Notes under the pieces: model-generated
What the model saw: only the letters and a program-made list of their open reading frames with translations
The model's database searches: none
What the model was told of the DNA's origin: nothing
Translations under genes and position numbers: made by a program
Shown here: positions 25,452-35,267 of the stretch, one piece after another
Numbering within the stretch: the first letter of the stretch is position 1
Layout: the number at the start of each line of letters is the position of its first letter
Assembly (NCBI GenBank): GCA_947623805.1
Contig: CANQHZ010000008.1
Location: forward strand, 1-61,870
Length of the DNA stretch: 61,870 nucleotides
Origin: an uncultured Lachnospiraceae bacterium
GTDB taxonomy: Bacteria; Bacillota; Clostridia; Lachnospirales; Lachnospiraceae
Direction of reading: 5' to 3'

Positions 25452-26834
25452 GTGGGAAAAGATGTGTATGTAGTGCATTGCATTGATACGGAAGGCCCAT
25501 TATATGAGTCTATAGATGCAACATTTGCAAGGTTAAAAGAAATTTTTGGCATAGAGATGGAACCATCCATAGAGAATTTAAGAAAGCTGCAGAATAAGGA
25601 GATTGATTTAAAAGGTGCAGAAAATCTTGTTGCGGATGCGTTTGCTGAAAAACGTATTAAGACATTGGGCACTTGGGATCAGATTGATGATGTATTGGAT
25701 GAACTGATGTCGGAGAAATTTAGAACACAGCTTTTGGATTCAGATGGTAATGGATGGGTTTATAATTGGTTCTGCATTGATCATGCTGGATTTGAGGGAG
25801 ATAATCCGAGGCGTCGGGATGCAGGATATGGGAATATATATCGGCATTATTATATGAAACTGCGTGAACACAGATGTGAACAAAAAGATTTATTGCAATT
25901 TCACTATCATCCGTTGCCTTTTAATGGGGCTTATAATTATGCAGGTACATCATATGTGAATTCAGATAATCTGTTTCAGATTTTGGCAAAGAGGATAATT
26001 GACAATCATTCATTTCCGGCAGCTTATCGTGCAGGTATGGAAGCGGAAAGACCTGATGCACACTGGTTTTTGGAACAGTGGATACCATTTGATTACTCCT
26101 GCAATTCGTATTATAAGGAAAATGCAGAGCGTCAGCCAGATCTTAGAGATGGCAGATACGGTGACTGGCGGAGGGCGACAAAAGAATGGAGACCATATCA
26201 CCCTAGTCATGACGATTATCAGATTCCCGGAAACTGTCATAGATGGATAACAAGATGTTTAAGTTTGGATTCCAGATTGATAAAACTGGAATTTAGTGAT
26301 GTAGAGCAAGCATTTACTCAAGCAGAGAAGGGAAAGCCGACGATTTTGTCATTTTCAAGTCATGATTTTAGGGATATGCGCACAGAAGTTATATATGCAC
26401 AGAATTTAATACGCATGGCATCAGAAAAATATCCAAATGTGAGATTTCATTATTGTAATGCGATTGAAGCTATGCAAAGGGCAGAAAGTTTAACACCGAT
26501 ATATGCAGAGTTGGAATTAACGTTGTATGCGGACAAAGAAAAAAATGCAGCGGTATTACGCGCAAGAGCGCAAGGTAAGATATTTGGAACGCAGCCGTTT
26601 TTCTGCTTTAAAACAACAACAGGAAAATATTATTGGGATAACTTGGACTATGGAGAAAATAAAAGGGAATGGTCGTATGTTTTCGATGATAAGACCTTTA
26701 ATTTAAGTGCTATAGAGCAAGTAGCTATATCTGCAAATACACCGGAAGGAATGACGGAGATTGTTATTTATAATGTGACCGAGGATAAAAAAGAACATTA
26801 TTATCTTGAAAATACGGTTATGAAATGTAGGTAA
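25452..26834 (+). CDS. Uncharacterised protein of nonulosonate clusters, possibly deacetylase-like
   Basis: GTG 25452 follows GGGAGGG; the product has 460 residues. The start VYVVHCIDTEGPLYES recalls the first strand of polysaccharide deacetylases (Asp-x-Glu). Further conserved-looking histidines occur in LLQFHYHPLPFNG, HPSHDDY and SFSSHDFRDM, consistent with a metal site. The last 110 residues look like a beta-rich accessory domain. I do not recognise a named family. Its place between the synthase and the LegB-like dehydratase suggests a step on a nonulosonate precursor or product. Confidence 0.5.
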   Translation: MGKDVYVVHCIDTEGPLYESIDATFARLKEIFGIEMEPSIENLRKLQNKEIDLKGAENLVADAFAEKRIKTLGTWDQIDDVLDELMSEKFRTQLLDSDGNGWVYNWFCIDHAGFEGDNPRRRDAGYGNIYRHYYMKLREHRCEQKDLLQFHYHPLPFNGAYNYAGTSYVNSDNLFQILAKRIIDNHSFPAAYRAGMEAERPDAHWFLEQWIPFDYSCNSYYKENAERQPDLRDGRYGDWRRATKEWRPYHPSHDDYQIPGNCHRWITRCLSLDSRLIKLEFSDVEQAFTQAEKGKPTILSFSSHDFRDMRTEVIYAQNLIRMASEKYPNVRFHYCNAIEAMQRAESLTPIYAELELTLYADKEKNAAVLRARAQGKIFGTQPFFCFKTTTGKYYWDNLDYGENKREWSYVFDDKTFNLSAIEQVAISANTPEGMTEIVIYNVTEDKKEHYYLENTVMKCR

Positions 26835-26838
26835 AGAA

Positions 26839-27819
26839 ATGAAAAGAGTATTAGTGACAGGTGCAGATGGTTTTATTGGAAGCCATTTGACTGAATTATT
26901 AGTAAAATCCGGATATAAAGTAAAAGCGTTTGCATTTTATAATTCTTTTGGCACATATGGGTGGATTGACTATCTGCCAGACGAAATAAAAAGCGAAATA
27001 GAGATTTTTTATGGAGATATCAGGGATCCGAATGGTGTCAGGGAGGCAGCAAGGAATACAGATGGTATTTTTCATTTGGCGGCGCTTATTGCAATTCCAT
27101 TTAGTTATCATTCACCAGATTCTTATGTTGATACAAATATAAAAGGAACATTAAATGTTTTACAGGCAGCGCGGGAGTTGGAAACGTCAAAAATTATTAT
27201 TACATCCACATCAGAAGTGTATGGAACGGCACAATATGTGCCGATTGATGAGAAGCATCCGTTTCAAGGACAGTCTCCATATTCTGCCACAAAAATAGGT
27301 GCAGACCGACTTGCGGAAAGCTTTTACAGGAGCTTTGGCATGCCAATTTCTATTGTGCGTCCTTTTAATACATATGGTCCAAGACAGTCAGCTAGAGCTG
27401 TTATTCCGACAATCATTACGCAGCTATTGTCGGGTAGTCAGGAGATAAAGCTAGGGGCGTTAAAACCAACCAGAGATTTTAATTATGTGTTGGATACCGT
27501 AAATGGTTTCAAGAAAATATATGAGTCGGAAAATACTGTTGGAGAAGAAATTAACATTGCTACCATGAAAGAAATATCAATAGGCACGTTAGCAGAGGAG
27601 ATTATAAGACAGATTAATCCGTCAGCAAAGATTATATGTGATGAAGAACGACTCAGGCCCGAAAAAAGTGAAGTGAACAGACTGCTTGGAGATAATGCAA
27701 AAATAAGAAAACTGACAGGATGGGAACCGAAATATACTTTGGAGCAGGGAATTAGTGAAACGATAAGGTGGTTGGAGGATAATTTGTCATTTTATAAGGC
27801 GGGTGTATACAATATATAG
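26839..27819 (+). CDS. NAD-dependent 4,6-dehydratase/epimerase (LegB-like)
   Basis: The 326-residue extended SDR has VLVTGADGFIGSHLTELL at the N-terminus, the catalytic YSATK (residues about 152-156) with upstream TSTSEVYG, and PFNTYGPRQSARAVIPTII. This pattern is typical of the GDP-GlcNAc 4,6-dehydratase LegB group. With the PtmE-like enzyme it would give the keto-sugar on the legionaminic path. The aminotransferase and hydrolysing epimerase normally following are not in this window. It starts 4 bases after the preceding stop. Confidence 0.78.
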   Translation: MKRVLVTGADGFIGSHLTELLVKSGYKVKAFAFYNSFGTYGWIDYLPDEIKSEIEIFYGDIRDPNGVREAARNTDGIFHLAALIAIPFSYHSPDSYVDTNIKGTLNVLQAARELETSKIIITSTSEVYGTAQYVPIDEKHPFQGQSPYSATKIGADRLAESFYRSFGMPISIVRPFNTYGPRQSARAVIPTIITQLLSGSQEIKLGALKPTRDFNYVLDTVNGFKKIYESENTVGEEINIATMKEISIGTLAEEIIRQINPSAKIICDEERLRPEKSEVNRLLGDNAKIRKLTGWEPKYTLEQGISETIRWLEDNLSFYKAGVYNI

Positions 27820-27834
27820 AAAAGAGGGGCGATT

Positions 27835-29001
27835 TTGAAGGTATTAATTTATGCGTGGAATATTTATGATGAGAGTTTAAGCGAGCTTCAGATAAAACCA
27901 AATGGAGGGAGTATAGCGATAAAAAATATCTGTGAGTATATAGGAAGGAAGTGTGAGTTATATTTATTCATAGGTCAGCAGAAAATGTCTTCAAAAAGGT
28001 TAGGGAGTATAAATATAGTTGATACGACCCGTTTCCCCGATTATATAGATGATAGCTTAGATGAAAATGAATGTAAGTTAAGAACTATGTGCAGTGCGTT
28101 TGTGAATGTGGTAAAAGACTTGCAGCCAGACTTTGTAAATTTGCATGGCAATGGAGACCTAGCGAGGATGTGTGTCCTAAAGTGTATTGAAATGGATCAG
28201 CCGTATGCATTTACGGAGCATTTGTATATCGGATTAAAGAAAAAATTGCCAGAAAGCGATAAGACCATTGGATGGGAGAAACAAATATTTAACATACCAA
28301 ATATAAAAATTACTGCCGTAGGAACTATGATGAAACATAATATTCTTAGAGACTATCCGGCAGTAAAGGAAACGGATATTGAGGTAATATTGAACGGAAC
28401 GGATTTCACTTATCAAATACAGGACAGTGAGTTAAGAGTACAATATGGTCTTATGGGTAAAAAAATCCTGCTTTGTGTAGGATCGATTGTAAAGAGAAAA
28501 AATCAAATTCAACTTGTGCATGCTTTTGAGCATATAGAAGATAAGAAGCGAAAAGAACTTGCCATTATCTTTTGTGGTGCGGATCGCATGGATGGAAAGC
28601 TTGAAGATGAAATAAAAAGATTGCATTTAGAAAGAAGCCTGATATATGTAGGCACTATACCTAATAGTGAGATGAGAAAATACTATAGCATTGCAGATGG
28701 CTATATTTTGCCAAGTCTTGAAGAAGGATTGAGCTTAACTATGTTAGAGGCTTTAGTTTTTGGCCTTCCTGTAATAATGTTTGACGACACAAGCGGAGCG
28801 TCGGATTTAGCAGATGAGAATGTAACGCAGTTCATTTATGGAAAGGAAGATCAGGATGTGGCTAATGCAATCGAGCGATGGATAGATAAGGACTGGGATA
28901 AAGACTATATTAGAAGATTTGCCGAGTATTTTACTATGGAGCGAGTAGCGCAGGATTATTTGAATTATTATGAGAAACGACTCGATGAAAAATATGACTA
29001 G
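27835..29001 (+). CDS. GT4-family glycosyltransferase
   Basis: TTG 27835 follows AGAGGGG; the product has 388 residues. The C-terminal GT-B half shows ILLCVGSIVKRKNQIQLV, IYVGTIPNSEMRKYYSIADGYILPSLEEGLSLTMLEAL (the E-x7-E motif) and GLPVIMFD. It uses a nucleotide-sugar donor on a cytoplasmic acceptor; there are no membrane segments. Confidence 0.82.
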   Translation: MKVLIYAWNIYDESLSELQIKPNGGSIAIKNICEYIGRKCELYLFIGQQKMSSKRLGSINIVDTTRFPDYIDDSLDENECKLRTMCSAFVNVVKDLQPDFVNLHGNGDLARMCVLKCIEMDQPYAFTEHLYIGLKKKLPESDKTIGWEKQIFNIPNIKITAVGTMMKHNILRDYPAVKETDIEVILNGTDFTYQIQDSELRVQYGLMGKKILLCVGSIVKRKNQIQLVHAFEHIEDKKRKELAIIFCGADRMDGKLEDEIKRLHLERSLIYVGTIPNSEMRKYYSIADGYILPSLEEGLSLTMLEALVFGLPVIMFDDTSGASDLADENVTQFIYGKEDQDVANAIERWIDKDWDKDYIRRFAEYFTMERVAQDYLNYYEKRLDEKYD

Positions 29002-29016
29002 TTAAAGTGGAGAAAG

Positions 29017-29097
29017 GCATGTGGAAAAACTAGAAAAAGGATAGAATATTTTGTTTTCGTCCCTTTATTGAAAGTGAAAAGAGAGTTCTCCACATGC
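29017..29097 (+). promoter_or_regulatory. Long-range inverted repeat in the leader of the next GT2 gene
   Basis: GCATGTGGA (29017-29025) and TCCACATGC (29089-29097) are perfect 9-bp arms about 63 bases apart. The right arm covers an in-frame ATG at 29094. Folding would hide that start, so the structure may control initiation or favour the inner ATG at 29175. Confidence 0.35.
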
Positions 29098-29174
29098 ATA
29101 GTTTTCAATACGGTTTTGAAGAAAATCAGATGTATCAATTTTTGCAATATAATTTTGAAAGTGTACAAAGATAT

Positions 29175-30278
29175 ATGAAAGTAAGTATTATTACTGCATC
29201 TTATAATGCGGAACAGACAATAGAACAAACGATAAAAAGCGTATTGAATCAATCATATAAAGATATTGAGTATATTATAATAGACGGAGCGTCAACAGAT
29301 TTAACATGTCAGATAATAAGCAAGTATCAACCATACATTAGAACAATTATCAGCGAGAAAGATGAAGGGTTGTATTATGCGATGAATAAGGGCATTGGTT
29401 GCGCAACGGGAGAACTTATCGGGATATTAAACAGTGATGATATTTATACAGAAAATGCAGTAAGTAAGGTTGTGGAATATTATCAAAAGACAGATGCCGA
29501 TGTTGTATATGGAAATGCTATGTGGTTTGAGCAAGGTAAAGAGATTGGAACATACAGATGTGGTGATATTGAGGATTTGTGGTACAGAATGGCAATTCCA
29601 CATCCAGCTACTTTTGTGAAAGCCGAAGTATATAAAAAGTATGGAGGGTTTCTTACAAAATATTCAATAGCAGCGGATTATGAATTGATGTTAAGACTTT
29701 ACAGCAATCATTTAAAATTCGGGCATTTGGAAGAAGTGATAACATATTTTAGAATCGGAGGGAAAAGTTATCAGAACAAGAAACGCTCTATTGAGGATTC
29801 AAAGGAAATTGCTTTGGCTTATATTAGTCAGTGCAACCATAAAGATTATTATAGGAAGAAGATTTATGATAAGTATTATGAAGGATATTTAGATTATTTT
29901 TTGGAAAATGATAGATCACTAATTGAAAAGGTAATATATAACCTGTTAAGCAGTCATTCCTTGAAAAAAATTGTTATTTTTGGGACAGGGAAATGGGGAC
30001 AACGAATGGGGGGCATATTACAAGATAATATAATGATAGAACGTTTTATTGATAATGATAAATCAAAGCAACATCAGTATGTTTGTAGAATAGAAATAGA
30101 GTCTCCTGATTTTTTGAAAAATTACTCTGGTGGAGTATTGATTGCCGTTAGTCAGTATGGAGATAAAATTATGGAACAAGTTAGAAATATGAATAGTAAT
30201 CTATATATTTTGACATTGTCTGATATTGGAAAGGTTGCTATGCAGGAAAACGAAAAAAGGCAAATTAGAAATAAATAA
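29175..30278 (+). CDS. GT2 glycosyltransferase with C-terminal Rossmann-like module
   Basis: From ATG 29175 the protein has 367 residues and begins in the canonical way, MKVSIITASYNAEQTIEQTI. It then has DYELMLRLYS and, for metal binding, LIGILNSDDIY. Residues about 255-360 are the shared module (KIVIFGTGKWGQRM, RFIDNDK). An upstream in-frame ATG at 29094 would add 27 residues but lies in an inverted repeat; neither start has a strong ribosome site. A sugar transferase of the glycan locus is a safe call; specificity is unknown. Confidence 0.8.
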   Translation: MKVSIITASYNAEQTIEQTIKSVLNQSYKDIEYIIIDGASTDLTCQIISKYQPYIRTIISEKDEGLYYAMNKGIGCATGELIGILNSDDIYTENAVSKVVEYYQKTDADVVYGNAMWFEQGKEIGTYRCGDIEDLWYRMAIPHPATFVKAEVYKKYGGFLTKYSIAADYELMLRLYSNHLKFGHLEEVITYFRIGGKSYQNKKRSIEDSKEIALAYISQCNHKDYYRKKIYDKYYEGYLDYFLENDRSLIEKVIYNLLSSHSLKKIVIFGTGKWGQRMGGILQDNIMIERFIDNDKSKQHQYVCRIEIESPDFLKNYSGGVLIAVSQYGDKIMEQVRNMNSNLYILTLSDIGKVAMQENEKRQIRNK

Positions 30279-30439
30279 TAGGTTGGGATATATGTTGATA
30301 ATTTTGGCAAATACAATCAGATTATTCCATAAACGATGTGGAATGAAAAAGAATATAAAGCAATAATTGAAAAATATAGGCGAATACAGGAAATTTTTTT
30401 ATAATTAATCAAAAACAGTGATAAAAGGAAATATTTATA

Positions 30440-31489
30440 ATGTATAAAATATTGATTTGGGGAACAGGCGCTGTTGCAAAGAAATTTATCGAAAATGGTA
30501 TCAACGCAAAGGTAATTGGTTTTGTTGAAACATATAAAACAATAGATGAATATAACGGAGTCCCTTTGTACGGCATAGATGAACTGCCGAAAGGATATGA
30601 CTTTATTATTGTCGCCAGTGCACATACTAATGAGATATATCAGACATGCGTTAAAATCGGTATAGACATGAGAACAATCATTTTTGTGCGTGGTGTCAAA
30701 AGTCAGATTGGCTGTAATGATTTAGAAATAATTCATACCATATTTGGAGAGAAGAATTACACAAATTATTGTGCCGAATATAGTTTGATAGAGGACTCTT
30801 TTTTTCAACGAGATAAGAAACAGTACAATATGTTAAATACAAGAGAGGCATTTCGTATTCAAGAAAGATATGAATGGCCGATTATTGGCGATAAATTTAA
30901 CAATGCCGGAACGGCGGGAAATTATTTTTGGCAGGATTTATGGGCGGCAAAGTTAATCAATAAAAGCGGAATAAAAAATCACTTTGATATTGGCTCAAGA
31001 ATAGATGGATTTATAGCTCATCTGCTTGCTATGGATATTGATGTGACACTGATTGACATCAGGGAGTTTCCGACAGAGATTGAACATTTACATACTTTGG
31101 TAGATGATGCTACGAATTTGGCTCAAGTAGAAAACGAAAGCATTGAAAGTATGTCGGCACTCTGCTCATTGGAGCATTTCGGTCTAGGGCGTTATGGCGA
31201 CCCGATAGACCCGGAAGCCTGCTTTAAGTGCTTTAAGAAAATACAGGATAAAATCTGCAAAGGTGGAAACTTGTATATATCAGTTCCAGTTGGAAAAGAG
31301 AGGCTTGAATTTAATGCGCATAGAGTATTTTATGCAGAAACGATTGTAAAGCAGCTTGATAAAATGAAGCTGAAAGAATTTTCATGTACGGCGGATGGAA
31401 TGATTGAGCATAATGTTGACATTCATAAGTATGACGAAGACAAGCATAATGGGAATTATCGATATGGACTGTTTTATTTTATAAAATAG
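30440..31489 (+). CDS. DUF268 methyltransferase-like protein with N-terminal Rossmann-like module
   Basis: Of 349 residues, about 1-100 are the shared module (KILIWGTGAVAKKF) and about 150-349 resemble DUF268 (FDIGSRIDGFIAHLL, LIDIREFP, CSLEHFGLGRYGDP), a SAM-fold family of glycan loci. The 160 bases before it hold only short, apparently meaningless frames. A methyl or related transfer is inferred, not shown. Confidence 0.65.
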   Translation: MYKILIWGTGAVAKKFIENGINAKVIGFVETYKTIDEYNGVPLYGIDELPKGYDFIIVASAHTNEIYQTCVKIGIDMRTIIFVRGVKSQIGCNDLEIIHTIFGEKNYTNYCAEYSLIEDSFFQRDKKQYNMLNTREAFRIQERYEWPIIGDKFNNAGTAGNYFWQDLWAAKLINKSGIKNHFDIGSRIDGFIAHLLAMDIDVTLIDIREFPTEIEHLHTLVDDATNLAQVENESIESMSALCSLEHFGLGRYGDPIDPEACFKCFKKIQDKICKGGNLYISVPVGKERLEFNAHRVFYAETIVKQLDKMKLKEFSCTADGMIEHNVDIHKYDEDKHNGNYRYGLFYFIK

Positions 31490-31545
31490 CTATTTTTGAG
31501 ATATGGGAGATACATTAAAAAATCAATATATGAGAGGAGTTAGCG

Positions 31546-32478
31546 ATGAAACAATTTATTGTCTATGGAGCAGGCAGCTGTGGAAGAAAATGCTTTGAGT
31601 TTATCGAATGGAAGGGAATAGAAGACATTTATATTAGTGCATTCTGTGACAGAAAGTATAAAGAAATGGGAGAAGTTTATGGTAGAAAGTGCATATCGTA
31701 TTCTGAGGCGATAAATATGGATATGCCTTTTTTGGTTGCTTTGGCTGATGAGAAGATAGGCAATGAAGTTTTGCAGATGATAGAGAATGACGGTGGTAAA
31801 GGATACTTATATAGTGACTTATACAAAATTCTGGGATGGGAGCAACATGTATATTATAGGGAGTGGTGCGCATTTATTCATGCAAGATACAATAATAAAT
31901 GGTTTGATGATGCTGAACAAAAGGAAGCAGTCGATGTATTTTGGGGTGATAATTCAGTGTTTTACCAGTACTTTAAGCGATTAGACTTAAGTAATGTAAT
32001 CGAACTTGCCTGTGGACACGGGAGACATGTACCATATTATATAGACTCTGCTGAAAAGGTTACATTGGTAGATATATTGGAAGAAAATATGGAGATCTGC
32101 AGAGATAGATTTAAGAATTATGACAAAATAGAATATTACAAAAACAACGGGTACAATCTGGAAAAGCTTTCTGATGATAGTTATACAGCATTATTTACAT
32201 ATGATTCTATGGTTCATTTTGAGTTAATGGATATTTATGAATACTTGAAAGATATTTATAGAGTACTGATAGAGGGAGGATATGCGCTTTTTCATCACTC
32301 TAACTATGTATCTGATTATAAGACAAACTTTACGAATGCACCACATGCAAGGTGTTTTATGAGTAAAGACATTTTTGCATATCTGGCATATAGGGCAGGC
32401 TTTAAAGTAGTTGACCAAAGTGTTATAGATTGGTATGGAACGAAAGGATTGGATTGTATTACTCTATTGAAGAAATAG
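31546..32478 (+). CDS. SAM-dependent methyltransferase with N-terminal Rossmann-like module
   Basis: The 310-residue protein starts with the module (KQFIVYGAGSCGRKCFEF) in residues 1-95, then a class I methyltransferase with motif I VIELACGHGRHVPYY (about 148-162), KVTLVDI and TYDSMVHFELMDIYEYL. It probably methylates a sugar. A GAGAGGAG ribosome site precedes the start. Confidence 0.75.
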   Translation: MKQFIVYGAGSCGRKCFEFIEWKGIEDIYISAFCDRKYKEMGEVYGRKCISYSEAINMDMPFLVALADEKIGNEVLQMIENDGGKGYLYSDLYKILGWEQHVYYREWCAFIHARYNNKWFDDAEQKEAVDVFWGDNSVFYQYFKRLDLSNVIELACGHGRHVPYYIDSAEKVTLVDILEENMEICRDRFKNYDKIEYYKNNGYNLEKLSDDSYTALFTYDSMVHFELMDIYEYLKDIYRVLIEGGYALFHHSNYVSDYKTNFTNAPHARCFMSKDIFAYLAYRAGFKVVDQSVIDWYGTKGLDCITLLKK

Positions 32479-32533
32479 TTTTATTAATGGAAAGCTCCAG
32501 AGTGGCTTAAGAAATAGGGAGAACAATAGAAAT

Positions 32534-33826
32534 ATGGAACATATATTATGGCTAAGCTGTATCGTATTGCCGAGTTATGCGCAGGAATTTGGTATAAAGC
32601 AAAATAATAGAGCTGGTTGGATTAGCGGAATGTTGGAAGAACTGGAAAAGAGAAATGAAATAGAAGTGGATTTGTGTTTCCCGATTTATGATAAGCTTCG
32701 CATGAAGAACGGTGAATGTAACGGGCATAAGTATTATACGTTTCATTGCAAAAGTGTAGAAACTTACGATGATGAAATGGTTGAAGAATTTGAGCAGATT
32801 TTGGAGATAAGTAAGCCGAATCTAATTCATATATGGGGAGTGGAATTTTCTTTTGCAACAGCGATGCTGCATGCTTGCCAGCGAAAAGGAATTTTAAATC
32901 GTGTAGTCGCAAGCATTCAAGGGCTAACATCAAATTATGTGCGACATTATTGTGCGGATATACCAACAAAATATGTAAGCATGAAGAGTGAGGATTTAGA
33001 AACGATAGAAGAAGGACGTAACGCATATGAATGTCGCGGCAGATGTGAAATAGAAGCAATAAGTATGCTACAGCATATCATAGGCAGGACAGACTGGGAT
33101 TATGCGGTTGTGAATGCAGTCAGTCCAGATATTTGTTATTATCATTGCGATGAGATTTTGCGGAGTGTCTTTTATGAAAATATGGGTAGATGGAAATATG
33201 AAAATTGTCAAAAGTTTCGTATTTTTGTAAGTCAAGCCACTTATCCTGTAAAGGGACTGCATTATTTACTGCAGGCGATGCCCATAATTATAAGAAAATA
33301 CCCAGGTACGCATATATATATTGCTGGCAAAAATATCATTGAAGCAGAAAAGAAGATCCCATATGCTTGTTATTTAATTGAATTGATTGAAGAAAATCAT
33401 TTGCAGGAGCATGTTACTTTTATCGGAAATTTAAACGCAGAGCAGATGGTAGATCAGTATATTCAGGCTAATGTGTTTGTTTCAGCGTCGAGCATTGAGA
33501 ATTCCAGTAATTCGCTTAATGAGGCTATGCTTGTTGGAACACCTTCGGTTGCCTCTTATGTGGGTGGAACAAACAATAGAATGACTACAGGAGAAGAAGG
33601 CTTTTTGTATCCGCATGATGAACCTGATTTACTGGCATTTTATATTTGCAGGGTATTTGAAAATATGAATGGTCTGTGCGACAAATTATCAGCAAATGCT
33701 GTGATGAAGATGTCACAACTTGTTGATAAAAAAATAAATGTAAAAAGAACATTAGATATATATAGTACAATTATGGAGATAAGCAGCAAGGAGATGCCGA
33801 AAAAAAATGAAGCTGTGGAAAGATGA
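32534..33826 (+). CDS. GT4-family glycosyltransferase
   Basis: The 430-residue GT-B enzyme has FRIFVSQATYPVKGLHYLLQAM in the middle, then THIYIAGK and FVSASSIENSSNSLNEAMLVGTPSVASYVGG near the C-terminus, where the nucleotide-sugar-binding glutamates sit. Cytoplasmic and soluble. The 146 bases after it are AT-rich with no gene; GTATAAAAT near 33936 may be a weak -10. Confidence 0.82.
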   Translation: MEHILWLSCIVLPSYAQEFGIKQNNRAGWISGMLEELEKRNEIEVDLCFPIYDKLRMKNGECNGHKYYTFHCKSVETYDDEMVEEFEQILEISKPNLIHIWGVEFSFATAMLHACQRKGILNRVVASIQGLTSNYVRHYCADIPTKYVSMKSEDLETIEEGRNAYECRGRCEIEAISMLQHIIGRTDWDYAVVNAVSPDICYYHCDEILRSVFYENMGRWKYENCQKFRIFVSQATYPVKGLHYLLQAMPIIIRKYPGTHIYIAGKNIIEAEKKIPYACYLIELIEENHLQEHVTFIGNLNAEQMVDQYIQANVFVSASSIENSSNSLNEAMLVGTPSVASYVGGTNNRMTTGEEGFLYPHDEPDLLAFYICRVFENMNGLCDKLSANAVMKMSQLVDKKINVKRTLDIYSTIMEISSKEMPKKNEAVER

Positions 33827-33972
33827 AAAGATAATTAAAGAAACTAATTTATTATAAAAACAACATGTAATAAGCAAAATTAAATTGTAACAGATATAAA
33901 CATAACAAAAGTTGAATTACTGTAATATATTAATCGCGTATAAAATGTGCAAATTTTTGGAGTAAAGACGAA

Positions 33973-35193
33973 ATGAGAAAACCATATATTTCTATAATTA
34001 TACCATTATATGAAGGGCAAAGATACATCATAAGGCTTTTGAAAATGTTAAAAGAAAATGTCCTATATAAAGATTTAAATAAAACATTTGAAATGGAAAT
34101 TATTTTTGTTAATGACTATCCTTTTGAAAAAATTCAATATAAGTCAGACGATATTTTTTGTGCCATAGAGTGTATTAATAATTATGAAAATATAGGAATA
34201 CACAAGAGCCGCGTAGCAGGAATTCAAGCTTCTAAAGGCGCATACATTATTATGCTGGATCAGGATGATATAATTTGTGAGAATTGGCTATATAGTCAGC
34301 TGAAAAAAATTATAGAAACGAAGGCTGATTATTGCGTGTGCAACGGATGGTCAGGTCGCTTCAAGTTATTATGGAATAATGAACAAAATTATGAAAAGCG
34401 CGTTAATGATGTGGGATATTATTTGGCTGAAGGAAATGCTATTATTTCGCCAGGGCAGGTAATGATAAGAAAGGACGCTTTACCCAATGAGTGGCTGGTA
34501 AATGTTATTAAGAATAACGGAGCAGATGATTGGATGTTATGGGTTATGGTATTGAAGAAAGGGTACAAGTTTGTAATAAATAATGATTATTTGTTTTATC
34601 ATACCCCTGAAAGGACATCTACTTCTATTAAAATGTGGGAAATGACAAATTCAATTAAAGAAGCAAAAGATATTTTATTAACTGAAGGTATGCTGTTAGG
34701 TAAGGAAAAAATATCTGTGGAGCATATGCTTACCAGATATGTTTTAAATTATGGTGAAGTGGGAAAAAATGGTGTTACGAATGTACTTTTAAAATCTTAT
34801 GCGCGGCTTTGTGAGACAAATCGAATATTACAACGTTGGATGAAACTTAAAGTATCAGGTATTGATATTGATGCCTATTTTAAGAAAAAGAATATAAAGA
34901 GTATTGCAATTTATGGCTTAGGTACATTAGGTGAACTCTTATATTTGGATATGTATTCATCGGGGGTAGAGATAAAATATGGTATTGATAAATGTGCAAA
35001 AGATTTTAGAGGTGAATTGAGTATATATAGGGTTGAAAACATTTTGGAAAGTGTAGATATTGTGATTGTTACGATAATAAATATTGATGAGAGAGCATTG
35101 GACGTATTAAAGGAAAAAATTAATTGCGAAGTCATTTCCATGGAGGATTTTTTGCTTAGATTGGAAGAAGATAAATATATGTCAAGCATATAG
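33973..35193 (+). CDS. GT2 glycosyltransferase with C-terminal Rossmann-like module
   Basis: The 406-residue protein begins ISIIIPLYEGQRYIIRLL, and YIIMLDQDDIICENWLY (residues about 93-109) supplies the DxD-type site; DDWMLWVMVLKKG is the acceptor-side block. Residues about 308-400 are the module (IAIYGLGTLGELLY). Unlike most of its neighbours it has a leader that may carry its own weak promoter. Confidence 0.8.
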   Translation: MRKPYISIIIPLYEGQRYIIRLLKMLKENVLYKDLNKTFEMEIIFVNDYPFEKIQYKSDDIFCAIECINNYENIGIHKSRVAGIQASKGAYIIMLDQDDIICENWLYSQLKKIIETKADYCVCNGWSGRFKLLWNNEQNYEKRVNDVGYYLAEGNAIISPGQVMIRKDALPNEWLVNVIKNNGADDWMLWVMVLKKGYKFVINNDYLFYHTPERTSTSIKMWEMTNSIKEAKDILLTEGMLLGKEKISVEHMLTRYVLNYGEVGKNGVTNVLLKSYARLCETNRILQRWMKLKVSGIDIDAYFKKKNIKSIAIYGLGTLGELLYLDMYSSGVEIKYGIDKCAKDFRGELSIYRVENILESVDIVIVTIINIDERALDVLKEKINCEVISMEDFLLRLEEDKYMSSI

Positions 35194-35267
35194 AAGCAGT
35201 TATTACTATTTTTGCTTATAAGGCATATTCACGAGAAATAAATAAGAAGTTAAAGGAGACCCAAAAG

